NCBI GenBank assembly: GCA_023245265.1
Contig: JAHFKQ010000009.1
Span: 1 to 22,011, forward strand
Source of the DNA: Candidatus Collierbacteria bacterium
Lineage (GTDB): Bacteria > Patescibacteriota > Microgenomatia > UBA1400 > MFAQ01
Length of the DNA: 22,011 nucleotides
Direction of reading: 5' to 3'
Numbering within the stretch: the stretch's first letter is position 1; the number at the start of each line of letters is the position of its first letter. The position numbers and the translations under genes are program-made. A model generated the notes under the pieces. It was not told where the DNA came from. It saw only the letters and a list, made by a program, of their open reading frames with translations, and searched no databases. Below are positions 7,172 through 15,456 of the stretch, piece after piece.

Positions 7172-8638
7172 TTATCCCCCGTCTTTTAGTGTCGCCAAAA
7201 ATTCTTTGTTCGATTTGGTCCGGGCAATGCGGCCGGAAATGACTTCGGTTCTTTCGTTATCCCCGAGCATATCGAGCATTCGGCGCATCAGCACGATGCT
7301 TTGGTACTCCACGGAGTCAAAAAGTAAGTCGTCTCGGCGGGTACCGGATCTCATCACATCGATGGCAGGGTAGATTCTGCGTTCGGCCAAGCGTCGGTCC
7401 AGGTGTAGCTCCATGTTGCCGGTGCCTTTGAACTCTTCATAGACCAAGTCATCCATTCTCGAACCGGTATCGGTTAGGGCCGTGCCAATGATCGTGAGAC
7501 TGCCTCCGCCTTCGATCTTGCGGGCCGCGCCAAAGAACTTCTTGGGTGGGTAAAGTGCCGCCGGGTCAAAACCTCCGGAAAGCGTTCGTCCGGAAGTCGG
7601 GATAGCCAGGTTATACGCCCGCGCAAGACGGGTAATTGAGTCAAGTAAGATCACCACATCTTGTCCGAGTTCGACCAGTCTTTTAGCCCGTTCCAGCGCC
7701 ATTTCGGCTACTCTGGTTTGCTCCTCGGCTTTTTCATCAAAGTTACTGGCCGCGGTTTCCCCCGGTCGGATACTATTTTTCGTCACGGCTAAAATATGGC
7801 GCGATATATCGGTCACTTCTTCCGGTCGTTCGCCGACCAGTACCGCCATCAAGTGAATTTCGGGATAGTTAGTGGCGATACCACTGGCAATTTCTTTGAT
7901 GATCGTGGTCTTACCGGCTTTCGGTGGAGACACAATCAAACCTCTTTGACCTCGGCCAATGGGCGCACAAAGATCAATTAGGCGGGTAGACAGAATTTCT
8001 TTACCCGTTTCCAGCTTCAGTTTTTCAAATGGATAGATTGGGGTGCCTTTTTCAAAGCGGAAGCGGTCAAACATCTTATCCGGCACTTCACCGTTCACTT
8101 TGGTGACGGACATCATAGTCCAGTAAGGTTCATTATCTTTAGGTTTGCGGGCTTGTCCCGTGACCACATCACCGGCGCGCAGTTTGGCCAGGCGGCTCAC
8201 CATCGAAGGGACCAAAACATCATTTTCTCCGGGGCGGAAACCTTGGCGCAGAATACCTCGGCCATCAGTGCCGGTCATTTCCAAAATACCGGACACCTCT
8301 TCGGTCACGATCGGTTCTTGAGGAGCACGGACAAAAGGTGTGTGCACCGGTCCAAATCTGGGTTGAAAAGGTACTCGGGGCGCCATCGCCGGACGGATAA
8401 AACCTCTCTGAACCGGATGGCTATTGGTGCTTTGGGGCACCACATAAGGCTTTTTGATTTCCATGACTTCACTTTCCAGCTTCTTTTCCTCCGTTTTAAC
8501 CACGGGAGGATTAACTTCTACTGTTTCCTCTACCGAGGGGGTAGGCATTTCCGGGGACTTGACCGCCAGATTTATTTCCGGCAGGCTCTCCGCCACAGCG
8601 GCAGACTTAGTAACAGTTTTTTTGGGCTTAACAGCCAT
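7172..8638 (-). CDS. rho: Transcription termination factor Rho
   Basis: A 488-residue ATP-dependent RNA helicase/translocase that ends transcription. The first ~110 residues are a Pro/Lys/Glu-rich, probably disordered extension. A Rho RNA-binding domain follows (about 112-190: [15 protein letters not shown]), then the RecA-like ATPase: Walker A SPPKAGKT (237-244), the GERPEEVTD segment (269-277), Walker B VVILLDS (328-334), Q-loop LSGG (353-356), then [16 protein letters not shown] and [11 protein letters not shown]. All catalytic motifs look intact. Relative to E. coli Rho, the loop before NFDEKAEEQ is longer by several residues. Two promoters are visible upstream: a close one (8730-8757) and one at 9127-9156 behind a structured region, so leader-mediated control is possible. 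It ends at a terminator shared with the convergent small gene. Confidence 0.98.
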   Translation of the reverse strand: MAVKPKKTVTKSAAVAESLPEINLAVKSPEMPTPSVEETVEVNPPVVKTEEKKLESEVMEIKKPYVVPQSTNSHPVQRGFIRPAMAPRVPFQPRFGPVHTPFVRAPQEPIVTEEVSGILEMTGTDGRGILRQGFRPGENDVLVPSMVSRLAKLRAGDVVTGQARKPKDNEPYWTMMSVTKVNGEVPDKMFDRFRFEKGTPIYPFEKLKLETGKEILSTRLIDLCAPIGRGQRGLIVSPPKAGKTTIIKEIASGIATNYPEIHLMAVLVGERPEEVTDISRHILAVTKNSIRPGETAASNFDEKAEEQTRVAEMALERAKRLVELGQDVVILLDSITRLARAYNLAIPTSGRTLSGGFDPAALYPPKKFFGAARKIEGGGSLTIIGTALTDTGSRMDDLVYEEFKGTGNMELHLDRRLAERRIYPAIDVMRSGTRRDDLLFDSVEYQSIVLMRRMLDMLGDNERTEVISGRIARTKSNKEFLATLKDGG

Positions 8639-8729
8639 AAGAGATATGGGTAATTTAATTAATTTAGAGAATGCTGAAAATTGAGAAAGGCTTCATCACG
8701 GTGTTTGGGAAAAACTCACTACTAAGGAT

Positions 8730-8757
8730 ATTCTACACACTGAGATGGGCCTGTCAA
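8730..8757 (-). promoter_or_regulatory. Proximal rho promoter
   Basis: On the minus strand TTGACA (plus 8752-8757), 16-bp spacer, TAGAAT (plus 8730-8735). It gives a leader of about 85 nt before the rho ATG at 8638. Confidence 0.7.
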
Positions 8758-8779
8758 CTCTTTTTTACAATTTTTATGA

Positions 8780-9120
8780 CGGTGCAGAAGACTAGCCAAC
8801 AACCGCACGCAGGTGAGAATGTACTCATGAACGGCCGAGTACGGTTTTGGCGGTCTTCGAACCGGAATTCAATATTGTGACTGCGCTGTCTTACCTAAGG
8901 TAAGGTGCTCAGTCAAAACCTCCAATCGGGATAAATACGGATCGTATGATCTCTCGCCTATAGCGGAGACTTTTTTAGAATCGACCTAAGGGAAGTTGCT
9001 TGATTAGCTAAGTCAATGAAGGGTGAAACGCGTAAGGCTTTAGCCGCAGCGCCGGTTTTAAAGTGGCACTGCAAACCAAACCCATTTCACCTTTGATTGA
9101 CTCAAAACTATATCAAACTA
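8780..9120 (-). ncRNA. Candidate structured RNA, or long structured rho leader
   Basis: No credible protein is encoded in 8639-9263, but the region is packed with inverted repeats. In plus coordinates: GTACTC/GAGTAC (8821-8826 with 8837-8842); GACTG/CAGTC (8879-8883 with 8910-8914) enclosing CTTACC/GGTAAG (8890-8895 with 8899-8904); ATACG/CGTAT (8935-8939 with 8943-8947); a long-range helix 9012-9028 with 9085-9101 (15 Watson-Crick pairs, one wobble, one mismatch of 17); and inside it GCAG-C-GCC with GGC-A-CTGC. A near-consensus minus-strand promoter sits just beyond its end, so I favour the minus strand; G-U versus C-A at imperfect positions does not settle the strand. No T-tract terminator was found on either strand. 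It does not match tmRNA, SRP RNA, 6S RNA or RNase P RNA by eye. Confidence 0.5.
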
Positions 9121-9126
9121 AGCGGT

Positions 9127-9156
9127 AGTATAGCACGCGTGCCTACCATTTGTCAA
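9127..9156 (-). promoter_or_regulatory. Strong minus-strand promoter with palindromic spacer
   Basis: On the minus strand TTGACA (plus 9151-9156), 18-bp spacer, TATACT (plus 9127-9132). The spacer contains the perfect 10-bp palindrome GCACGCGTGC (9133-9142), a possible operator. Transcription would start near 9120 and run into the structured region and then rho. Confidence 0.75.
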
Positions 9157-9263
9157 TCCCATGTTATAAGTTCCATTCACCATATCAAACTGACTATTAG
9201 TAACACACTCAATTGTCATCCCCCTCTGATCGGAGCTCCAACCCCATTTGCTATCATTAATTC

Positions 9264-9923
9264 ATGTCAGCCAAAAAGCGCTTCTATGCCGGCCTCGGCG
9301 TCTCGTTCTGGGTCCTCACGGCTATTTTTGTCCTCCTCCCTTCCTGGCCCCACATCTATTACCGCCTTTCCCCCCAGGCTTCGAGCCTACTGGCCTCCAC
9401 CATCGCCTCTACCGCCGCCGCGGCCTCCGAAACCGTTAAATCTCCGTCTCCCACTCCGCTAGCCCCCAAACCGACTCCTACACCGCCCAAAATGGCCCTT
9501 CCGGAGGTCGACCCCACTTTACCGGCCGAGAATGGCCTTATTATCGACAAGATCGGTGTCCGAGGGCAGATTCACGAGGGTGAGGACTGGCAGACTATTC
9601 TGAAGCAAGGCATCTGGCGCGTGCCTAGCTTCGACACCCCGCCGGTCAATGACCGCCCCATCATCCTGGCCGCCCACCGTTGGGGATACCTCGAGTGGTC
9701 AGCCTCTTTTAGGAAGCTCAACTCGTTCTACAACCTGCCTCAGCTCAAGGCTGGGGACACGATCCAGATCGTCTGGGACCAACGCCCCTTTGAGTACCGA
9801 GTCTACGCGACCGAAACCGGTACCCAAATCACCGATTACTCGGCCAATCTCATTCTCTACACTTGCCAGCTTTGGAACTCCCCGGTCCGCTTCTTTGTTT
9901 ATGCCTCCAGGCTTGACAAATAG
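9264..9923 (+). CDS. Sortase family transpeptidase
   Basis: A 219-residue membrane-anchored cysteine transpeptidase that cleaves a sorting signal and attaches proteins to a cell-surface nucleophile. Residues about 9-27 form an N-terminal membrane anchor, residues 40-85 a Ser/Ala then Pro/Thr-rich spacer, and residues 88-219 the sortase beta-barrel. The catalytic residues are visible: His138 in LAAHRWGY, Cys201 in LILYTCQLW, and Arg209 in SPVRF. The layout resembles class D/E-like sortases. No ribosome binding site is evident before the ATG at 9264; a TATCAT lies only 6 nt upstream, so a very short leader is possible, though the -35 is poor. The last codons overlap the -35 of the next gene's promoter. 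No obvious LPxTG protein is encoded in this window. Confidence 0.93.
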   Translation: MSAKKRFYAGLGVSFWVLTAIFVLLPSWPHIYYRLSPQASSLLASTIASTAAAASETVKSPSPTPLAPKPTPTPPKMALPEVDPTLPAENGLIIDKIGVRGQIHEGEDWQTILKQGIWRVPSFDTPPVNDRPIILAAHRWGYLEWSASFRKLNSFYNLPQLKAGDTIQIVWDQRPFEYRVYATETGTQITDYSANLILYTCQLWNSPVRFFVYASRLDK

Positions 9924-9941
9924 CAGGTTATAGGATATAAT
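9913..9941 (+). promoter_or_regulatory. Consensus promoter of the 85-residue membrane protein gene
   Basis: TTGACA (9913-9918), 17-bp spacer, TATAAT (9936-9941): a perfect consensus match. The -35 lies inside the last codons of the sortase gene. Confidence 0.9.
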
Positions 9942-9991
9942 ATCCCCATCGTAACCCCTGGCACCCCGTGCCTGAACCTTAAAGGAGAATC

Positions 9992-10249
9992 ATGAAATTC
10001 ATTCGCACTTTTGTCTTTGCCCTGTGGGTCTTTGGATTGTTGGCCGGCATCGCCTCTCTTGCCTTTCCTTTCTATGCCGGTGGCGTCTTCGGCTGGTTTT
10101 CCAGCCATAGCCTCCTGGGCTACGCCTTCCTGGCCATGAGCGCGGTCTTCAACTTTCTCGATTACCTGCTGACCCCGCGCCCTCCCTCACCCTTCGCCCC
10201 CGGCATTCATATGAATGGCTGCCCCGACCTAAAAGGGGCGAAGCGTTAA
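9992..10249 (+). CDS. Small integral membrane protein
   Basis: An 85-residue protein with two predicted membrane segments: about 5-29 (FVFALWVFGLLAGIASLAF) and about 39-60 (SLLGYAFLAMSAVFNFLDYLL), joined by a short Gly/Ser loop. The C-terminal tail (62-85) is Pro-rich then basic. No family recognised. It has its own perfect promoter, an AAGGAG ribosome binding site, and a terminator directly after the stop, so it is probably an abundantly transcribed single-gene unit between two envelope genes. Confidence 0.8.
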   Translation: MKFIRTFVFALWVFGLLAGIASLAFPFYAGGVFGWFSSHSLLGYAFLAMSAVFNFLDYLLTPRPPSPFAPGIHMNGCPDLKGAKR

Positions 10250-10286
10250 TTCTCCTGACCCCGCCATCCGACGGGGTCATTTTTTG
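10250..10286 (+). terminator. Terminator of the small membrane protein gene
   Basis: TGACCCCG (10256-10263), 8-nt loop, CGGGGTCA (10272-10279), then six T. Confidence 0.9.
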
Positions 10287-10313
10287 CCTTCAGCCATTTT
10301 TGTCCGATAGTAA

Positions 10314-10326
10314 GGTAAAATACCCC
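10314..10326 (+). promoter_or_regulatory. Probable -10 element of the L,D-transpeptidase gene
   Basis: TAAAAT (10316-10321) within the dyad GGTA-AAA-TACC (10314-10324), followed by CCC. It closely matches the -10 dyad at 2105-2119. No convincing -35 is seen. Confidence 0.45.
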
Positions 10327-10357
10327 ATCACAGAACCCTAAAATTATTGGAGGTCCC

Positions 10358-11098
10358 ATGTTCCGTCGCGCTTTACTTTGGATGCTCTTTTTGCTCCTTA
10401 TGTTTTTTCTGGCCGCTTTTCTCCTGTCCTCCTGTGCCCCGGCTCCCACAGCAATTCCTACCCCCACCCGCGAGCTCCTTATCCAGCCCTTCCCTCCCAC
10501 CCAAGCTCCGATGGTCACCCCGGTCGTGCTGGAACCGACCGCTACCCCCACTCCGACTGTGCCTGAGTTTTACACCGTCGAAGAGGGAGATACACTGGCC
10601 AAGATTGCCGACCGCTTTGGCTTCAAGGTTTCAGACTTGTCGCGGGCCAATCACCTCAGTAACGCCGACCTCATCTTTGCTGGCCAAGTTCTACTTCTCT
10701 CCACCCCGGATCCTCTCGATGGTCCTCAGTCCCCGACTCAAGTAGGAAAACAAATCGTCGTCGTGCTCTCGGAGCAGATGACCTATGCTTATGAGGACGG
10801 CGTGATCGTTCAGGCTTTCCTCATCTCCTCCGGCGTCGCCGCTCACCCCACGGTTCAGGGAAACTATCGCATCCAGACTAAGTTAGAGCTGGACGACATG
10901 ACTGATGGCGCCACCTACTATCTCGAAGATGTGCCCTGGGTCATGTATTTCTTCAAGGGTTACAGCTTTCACGGAACCTACTGGCACCATAACTTTGGTA
11001 CCCCCATGAGTCACGGCTGTTTGAATATGAAGACCGAAGACGCCGACTGGCTTTATCACTGGGCCGAAGTTGGTACTCCGGTTCTCATCCTCCCCTAA
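10358..11098 (+). CDS. Lipoprotein with LysM and L,D-transpeptidase (YkuD) domains
   Basis: A 246-residue predicted lipoprotein that would bind peptidoglycan and form 3-3 cross-links or attach proteins to it. Residues 1-26 are a lipoprotein signal with lipobox LSSC (Cys26). A Pro/Thr spacer (27-69) follows, then one LysM domain (71-115: YTVEEGDTLAKIADRFGFK, with ANHL). The YkuD domain (about 131-246) carries the catalytic signature: His205 and then SHGCLNM with His219 and Cys221. All active-site residues are present. The ATG has a GGAGG site 6-7 nt upstream. Its own terminator follows. With the sortase and small membrane protein upstream, it makes a run of separately transcribed envelope genes. 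Confidence 0.95.
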   Translation: MFRRALLWMLFLLLMFFLAAFLLSSCAPAPTAIPTPTRELLIQPFPPTQAPMVTPVVLEPTATPTPTVPEFYTVEEGDTLAKIADRFGFKVSDLSRANHLSNADLIFAGQVLLLSTPDPLDGPQSPTQVGKQIVVVLSEQMTYAYEDGVIVQAFLISSGVAAHPTVQGNYRIQTKLELDDMTDGATYYLEDVPWVMYFFKGYSFHGTYWHHNFGTPMSHGCLNMKTEDADWLYHWAEVGTPVLILP

Positions 11099-11103
11099 TC
11101 TCT

Positions 11104-11131
11104 ATCCCCCGTTTACCGGGGGATTTTTTTG
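11104..11131 (+). terminator. Terminator of the L,D-transpeptidase gene
   Basis: ATCCCCCG (11104-11111), 5-nt loop, CGGGGGAT (11117-11124), then a run of T. Confidence 0.9.
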
Positions 11132-11136
11132 ACCTC

Positions 11137-13338
11137 CTACGGCACAAACGGCTTGAAATACTTGGTATAGATCTTCATCGGTTTTGGCGCATTAAGGTAC
11201 AGGTCTTGTCGGTAAGTAAACTTCTCAGACGAGGCCGTATTATTCGTCGCTCCCCTGGTTCGTCCTAAGGAGAACCCATTCCAGCCGATGAAAGAACCGT
11301 TCCCCAGGAATTGGCTATCCGTCTTGTCGCACCCATCACTCCCTATATCCTCACACGGCACGGAGATATTGCCGGCGATGTACCAGCCATCGGCTCTGGT
11401 CACCGAAGGATCAAAAGTAATGGTGCCCTTGGCAATGATGGCGAGGAAAGCTCCACTGGGCACCACAATATTGCCGGTGACACGCACATCTCCATTGACA
11501 TGGAAAATGGCTTTCTGGGTGCCGGTCGGATTAAAGTCAAAAGAAGTGATCGACCCCGCACTCTTAAAGATCTGGAACCCGACGCCTAAGTCGTCATAGT
11601 TGACTGCTTGCCCATCACTCCAAGTGGTCATGGCAAAGAGATTAAAGCGGCTATTATAAAAGCTCCAGTCATAGCGCGGCCCACCATACTTACTTTCTCT
11701 TTCCCAGAGATCGGTGCTGACTTTGGCATTCGGATTATTCCCCAGCATGTCGGTCGCTTTCGGTTGGCCATAACTTAAGAAACCTCGACGGTTTCCCATC
11801 GTGGCATCGGGCAGGATGAGTGACATCTCGGTCAAGAGACTCGAGGGAATTTCACTCTTAATTCCACTAGCAGCATAGACATTTCCTCCGACCGCTTGCC
11901 ACCATCCCGAATACAATTTCCAAAAGCCAAAGCTCATCCCAAAGACCTGAGTGCACGGTTGTGTCTGGCAGGTCACCGGATTATCGGGCACTACCGCCGT
12001 CGGCGCAAAACAAGTCAGTTTCGGACCCCCGCTGGTGACATAAATGTCGTCTAGAGCCGAGAAGTCATACTCGTAAGTCGCGGGCGCGTAGACGGACAGG
12101 TTGTAATTTCCATTCGGATCCGTCGTTACGGTGTTTAGCGGTGCCCAAGGGTGTGGCGCTACCTGATTCTGATCCGCAAAACCAAAGGCTCGAGTGGGAG
12201 CTCCAATTCCGGCGGGTAAGCCTACCAGGTATCCGGTGGCGGGGTCAAAGGCGGGACAGCTACCATAATCGGAAGCGTTAAAGAGAGTTCCGGTTACTTG
12301 CCCTAGACAGCTCTCACTCAAAGTGGTCGCCGTACAGTTATTGGTACCACAATCTTCCCGACAAGTTCTGGTATGAGTGTGGTTTGCGTCACATGCCGTC
12401 CAATTTGAAACATAGTTTGTATCAGTGATATCAAAGCCTTCCACACAGACACTGCGTATTTCCGACAAGGCAGAGGTCGAACCACAAGCGTTAGTACCCT
12501 TCACCGCCCAGTACTGATCTCCCACAGCAGTTGGAGTTGCCGAATATGTTGTCGCCGGTGTCACACCCGTGGTCGTATAGCTATCACCTCCTGTACAAGG
12601 GTTAGCCGCGTTGGTTCCCACGCAAAGGGTATCTGTTCTACTTCCGGAGACACTTTCGGTGCCCCAAGTCCCATTACTCCACGAAAAACTTGCGGGCGAC
12701 ACTACCTCTGCTGAAGCAATAGGAGTATTGAGCGTCGGTGCCGTCCCGGCAGTACATGGTGACTTGCAAACATATTGAGTTACAGTTTGAGCAACACAAA
12801 ATGTTTCATCCGGGGTTCCTCCGGTACAACACATTTTGTTTGGATTATTTATTGTGGGGCAGGCATTCCAAGTACAAGGTTCTCCAGGTATCGTTTGTGT
12901 CCGGCAACAACTACTGGGTGGGTCACTGGCCATAGTTTGGGCCGTACCAGGACCACAATACGCTATGGCCCCGCAAAAAGTAACAATTGGTTGTGTCAAA
13001 TCTTTGAGATATCCTACCGGACAATCAATTCTTGACCAAGGGCACGAACCGCCACTTCCTCCGCACTGACCGGACAAAACACACATGCCGTTGCAACAGA
13101 CTTCACCAGATGCACAGTTGGAATTAAAAATACAATCGGTGCAAGTACCGGTATAACCCCCAACAGCGCCCGGACCACCTGGGGTACAGCTATTAGTACC
13201 ACAATCCGCAGCCGTATTACATGATCCACCTGCATAAACAACAAAATTGAATTTTTGAACACACAGGAAAGCAAAAAAAACGACCCCCATGAAAAACGAA
13301 GTTGCTGTAAAGAATAATTTAATTAGGAGACGGTTCAT
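11137..13338 (-). CDS. Large secreted Cys-rich surface protein
   Basis: A 733-residue protein with an N-terminal hydrophobic signal (about 5-36). Residues 37-66 form a small Cys module (GGSCNTAADCGTNSCTPGG, then GAVGGYTGTC) followed by more Cys-rich segments resembling disulfide-knotted modules to about residue 200. The middle (about 200-330) looks like a fibronectin/Ig-like beta domain (SPASFSWSNGTWG, DQYWAVKGTNACG). The C-terminal part includes a carboxypeptidase-regulatory-like segment (NTVTTDPNGNYNLSVYAP) and a repeat-like beta region near 600-690 (FHVNGDVRVTGNIVVPSG, then WYIAGNISV). No LPxTG or C-terminal membrane anchor is visible. It is probably surface-exposed; the ligand is unknown. 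Its Cys module recurs in the protein encoded at 15518-15850. No clear ribosome binding site precedes the ATG. Confidence 0.8.
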   Translation of the reverse strand: MNRLLIKLFFTATSFFMGVVFFAFLCVQKFNFVVYAGGSCNTAADCGTNSCTPGGPGAVGGYTGTCTDCIFNSNCASGEVCCNGMCVLSGQCGGSGGSCPWSRIDCPVGYLKDLTQPIVTFCGAIAYCGPGTAQTMASDPPSSCCRTQTIPGEPCTWNACPTINNPNKMCCTGGTPDETFCVAQTVTQYVCKSPCTAGTAPTLNTPIASAEVVSPASFSWSNGTWGTESVSGSRTDTLCVGTNAANPCTGGDSYTTTGVTPATTYSATPTAVGDQYWAVKGTNACGSTSALSEIRSVCVEGFDITDTNYVSNWTACDANHTHTRTCREDCGTNNCTATTLSESCLGQVTGTLFNASDYGSCPAFDPATGYLVGLPAGIGAPTRAFGFADQNQVAPHPWAPLNTVTTDPNGNYNLSVYAPATYEYDFSALDDIYVTSGGPKLTCFAPTAVVPDNPVTCQTQPCTQVFGMSFGFWKLYSGWWQAVGGNVYAASGIKSEIPSSLLTEMSLILPDATMGNRRGFLSYGQPKATDMLGNNPNAKVSTDLWERESKYGGPRYDWSFYNSRFNLFAMTTWSDGQAVNYDDLGVGFQIFKSAGSITSFDFNPTGTQKAIFHVNGDVRVTGNIVVPSGAFLAIIAKGTITFDPSVTRADGWYIAGNISVPCEDIGSDGCDKTDSQFLGNGSFIGWNGFSLGRTRGATNNTASSEKFTYRQDLYLNAPKPMKIYTKYFKPFVP

Positions 13339-13355
13339 GTATTTATTGATAATTC

Positions 13356-13418
13356 ATGATATGTCTTATCTCGCCTGAGGTCAACATTGTTGATATTAGG
13401 CATATTTTGTTTTAACAT
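13356..13418. promoter_or_regulatory. Divergent promoters with a shared palindrome
   Basis: Minus strand: TTGACC (plus 13379-13384), 17-bp spacer, TATCAT (plus 13356-13361), for the Cys-rich protein. Plus strand: TTGATA (13390-13395), 17-bp spacer, TAACAT (13413-13418), for the gene at 13435. The palindrome TCAAC-ATT-GTTGA (13381-13393) overlaps both -35 elements and could be a common operator. Confidence 0.55.
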
Positions 13419-13434
13419 TAACTAGACCAGTCAT

Positions 13435-13968
13435 ATGAAAAAACTTATTCTTATTTTTGTTAGTCTAGCTATCCTAGTTTTTGTAACTTTAATTTTATTT
13501 TTTTATCGCAACACTTTTTTGCAAAGTTTTTATAAACAAAAACTTTCTGATAAGGAATATAGTTTTCAAGATGCCTTACCGGTTATTACATCTGAGTGCG
13601 AAGAGGTGAACCTCACACCGCAAAATGGTGTTTCATGGAATATTTTTGACGGAGACCATAAGAGCAATAAATACATTTCCGCGCTTTTTAACTCATTAAG
13701 AAGTTATGGCGTAAAATTTGATTCCAATACAAAAACTTTTAATTCAGCTATTCAAGGCACAATTGTTTATATTGAAGCTTTTTCCAAGAAAGAGAATATT
13801 GAATATCCAATTAATAGAGCCAATGTATTAGGGCCATCATGTTGGATTGTATGGGTAGAGGATAACAGAACAAAGGTAGGTATTTTGGCGTACAAAACCG
13901 TTTCTGGTGTGATAAAAAATATTCGGGTGAAAAACTTTATTTATCTACCTCCAAAAAAACTCATTTAA
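13435..13968 (+). CDS. Uncharacterised single-pass membrane or secreted protein
   Basis: A 177-residue protein with an N-terminal membrane segment (about 3-23, LILIFVSLAILVFVTLILFF) and the rest probably outside. The outer part has two cysteines (SEC near residue 55 and SCW near 136), which could pair, and beta-type segments near the end (KVGILAYKTVSGVIKNI). I recognise no family. Codon use is clearly more AT-rich than in the genes before 13340. No Shine-Dalgarno is visible before the ATG. Its TAA stop overlaps the stop of the convergent gene within a shared TTAA. Confidence 0.7.
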   Translation: MKKLILIFVSLAILVFVTLILFFYRNTFLQSFYKQKLSDKEYSFQDALPVITSECEEVNLTPQNGVSWNIFDGDHKSNKYISALFNSLRSYGVKFDSNTKTFNSAIQGTIVYIEAFSKKENIEYPINRANVLGPSCWIVWVEDNRTKVGILAYKTVSGVIKNIRVKNFIYLPPKKLI

Positions 13969-15446
13969 AAAGCAGGAGAGTTTATAAAATCTTCTAATAT
14001 TTTTACTCGCTTTTTTATTTCAGGATCTGACTTTGGATCTAACGATTTATTAATAAGATTATTCGTAAAATTGGCATCAACTGCCCATTCTATTTTTTCT
14101 ATATCCCAAAGGTTCATTTCAGGGTCAAAGGAAATATTAAATTTTTGACTAATCAATGCCGCTAATGAGGGATATCTTTGAACTATATATCGTTGTAATG
14201 CAACGAATTTTTCTTCTGGAGTTGAGTTTTGATTCACGAGCTCTTCAATTGTATTTTTTGGAGGCCTTGGCTCAGATAAATTCTTCACAGTAGCGTAATA
14301 CTGGTCTTCAATTATATTTGAAGTTTTTACCGAAGGTAAGTCCACCTCATCGTATCCAATGGAAGAGTATAAAGACTTTTTTATTTCACCTAGATTTATT
14401 GGTTCAGTATTAATACTTTGCAATACCTCTTCTACACCATCATGGATTTCGGTATTATTCCCGAGATACTCATATTTGTTGTGAATAATTGCAATCCTCA
14501 CCATCTCTGCAAATATTTCACGCAGAGCATCTTCCATTTCTTCTTCATATGAGGTTTTGAGATGTCCAGAAAAATCCACTTCCCCTTTTAGGTATGACTC
14601 CACCAATCGCTTTCCCAATTTTATACAAACCGCTTTGTTGTATTTTAATTCTGACGCTGATTTACCAAAATCCCTAGCAATATCATGAACTACAGACTCT
14701 GCCAATTTTTCTCCAAAGCCTTTAAATATTGGTAAAAATATTTGTTCCTTTGTTAGGTATTCCCCCACTATTTTCCCTAATTTTTTTGCAACTAGAGGTA
14801 GCATCGCATCCCCCGGATGATTAAAAAATTGTCCTTCAATCAAAAATGCCTGAGACAATGCCCTCCATTTACCATGCTCTATCGAAACCAACATGTCGGG
14901 TGGGTAAAGTGATTTTGTAAAATGGTAAAATTCAGCCGGATCAGATGGATGCCCAACCACTTCATGAGCCATAGTATCAATGAATTGGCTAATCGGTTGG
15001 TTTATATTTGCTCCAATTATCCCTTGCCTATTAATTACATCAAAAATCAGTCTATCTGGATATTTAGTATCAAACTTTACTCCCTTGATAAGTCTAGATT
15101 TATTTTTTCCGAAAGCCAAATCCGTAATCTGATTTATTACATCTGAATATTGTCTACTATTTTCAGGTAAATTTATCTCAAATTTTGGAGGCTCATCATT
15201 CCAATTAACATTTTGGATAATTCCAGGAACTAACTCTAAGGGATATTTGTCTAATTTTAAGCTATTTCGAAAATTTTCTATTTCTGGCAATAATGACAAC
15301 GATTTTTCGGAAAGCAATGTTTTGGCGATCTCAAAATCAACACCACCTACCACATCTTTAAACTTAGTAGCTCCAGAAACACTCAAAGCCGCGACCCCAG
15401 CTGAAGCAAGCTTTATAAAATCTCGTCTACTAAGTTGTTCACTCAT
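13965..15446 (-). CDS. Twin-arginine-signal protein of unknown function, possibly hydrolase-like
   Basis: A 493-residue protein starting with a clear twin-arginine export signal: SRRDFIK (6-12) followed by a mild hydrophobic stretch with Ala-rich end (about 13-26). This suggests export in folded form. The mature part is helix-rich. Residues 160-166 read AHEVVGH, which looks like a zinc-protease site but has an extra residue (HExxxH instead of HExxH), so metalloprotease activity is uncertain. Acidic helices such as EEEMEDALREIFAEMV lie near 300. The -10 TATAAT ends 10 nt before the ATG, so the message is probably leaderless. It is AT-rich like its neighbours. No family recognised with confidence. 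Confidence 0.75.
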   Translation of the reverse strand: MSEQLSRRDFIKLASAGVAALSVSGATKFKDVVGGVDFEIAKTLLSEKSLSLLPEIENFRNSLKLDKYPLELVPGIIQNVNWNDEPPKFEINLPENSRQYSDVINQITDLAFGKNKSRLIKGVKFDTKYPDRLIFDVINRQGIIGANINQPISQFIDTMAHEVVGHPSDPAEFYHFTKSLYPPDMLVSIEHGKWRALSQAFLIEGQFFNHPGDAMLPLVAKKLGKIVGEYLTKEQIFLPIFKGFGEKLAESVVHDIARDFGKSASELKYNKAVCIKLGKRLVESYLKGEVDFSGHLKTSYEEEMEDALREIFAEMVRIAIIHNKYEYLGNNTEIHDGVEEVLQSINTEPINLGEIKKSLYSSIGYDEVDLPSVKTSNIIEDQYYATVKNLSEPRPPKNTIEELVNQNSTPEEKFVALQRYIVQRYPSLAALISQKFNISFDPEMNLWDIEKIEWAVDANFTNNLINKSLDPKSDPEIKKRVKILEDFINSPAF

Positions 15447-15456
15447 AACACTCTAG

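Noticed and set aside
8671..8880. Open frame of 69 codons in the structured region
   Set aside because: It runs through the inverted repeats, has no ribosome binding site, and its composition is not protein-like.
9021..9035. T-box-like string AGGGTGAAACGCG
   Set aside because: It differs from the T-box core, has no downstream terminator, and the downstream plus-strand gene is a sortase.
9041..9053. GCT TTA GCC GCA reading ALAA, as in a tmRNA tag
   Set aside because: No stop codon follows and no tRNA-like ends were found.
9001..9101. Partial likeness to RNase P RNA (GGGTGAAA..., GTAAGGC, GTGGCACTGCAAACC) on the plus strand
   Set aside because: The universally conserved P4 strands (GAAAGTC and the ACAGAA region) are missing on both sides, and the strong promoter is on the other strand.
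60..9973. Recurrent CGTGCCT, seen seven times on the plus strand, some near promoters
   Set aside because: Several copies lie inside genes with ordinary codon use, and the number may not exceed chance; no consistent spacing.
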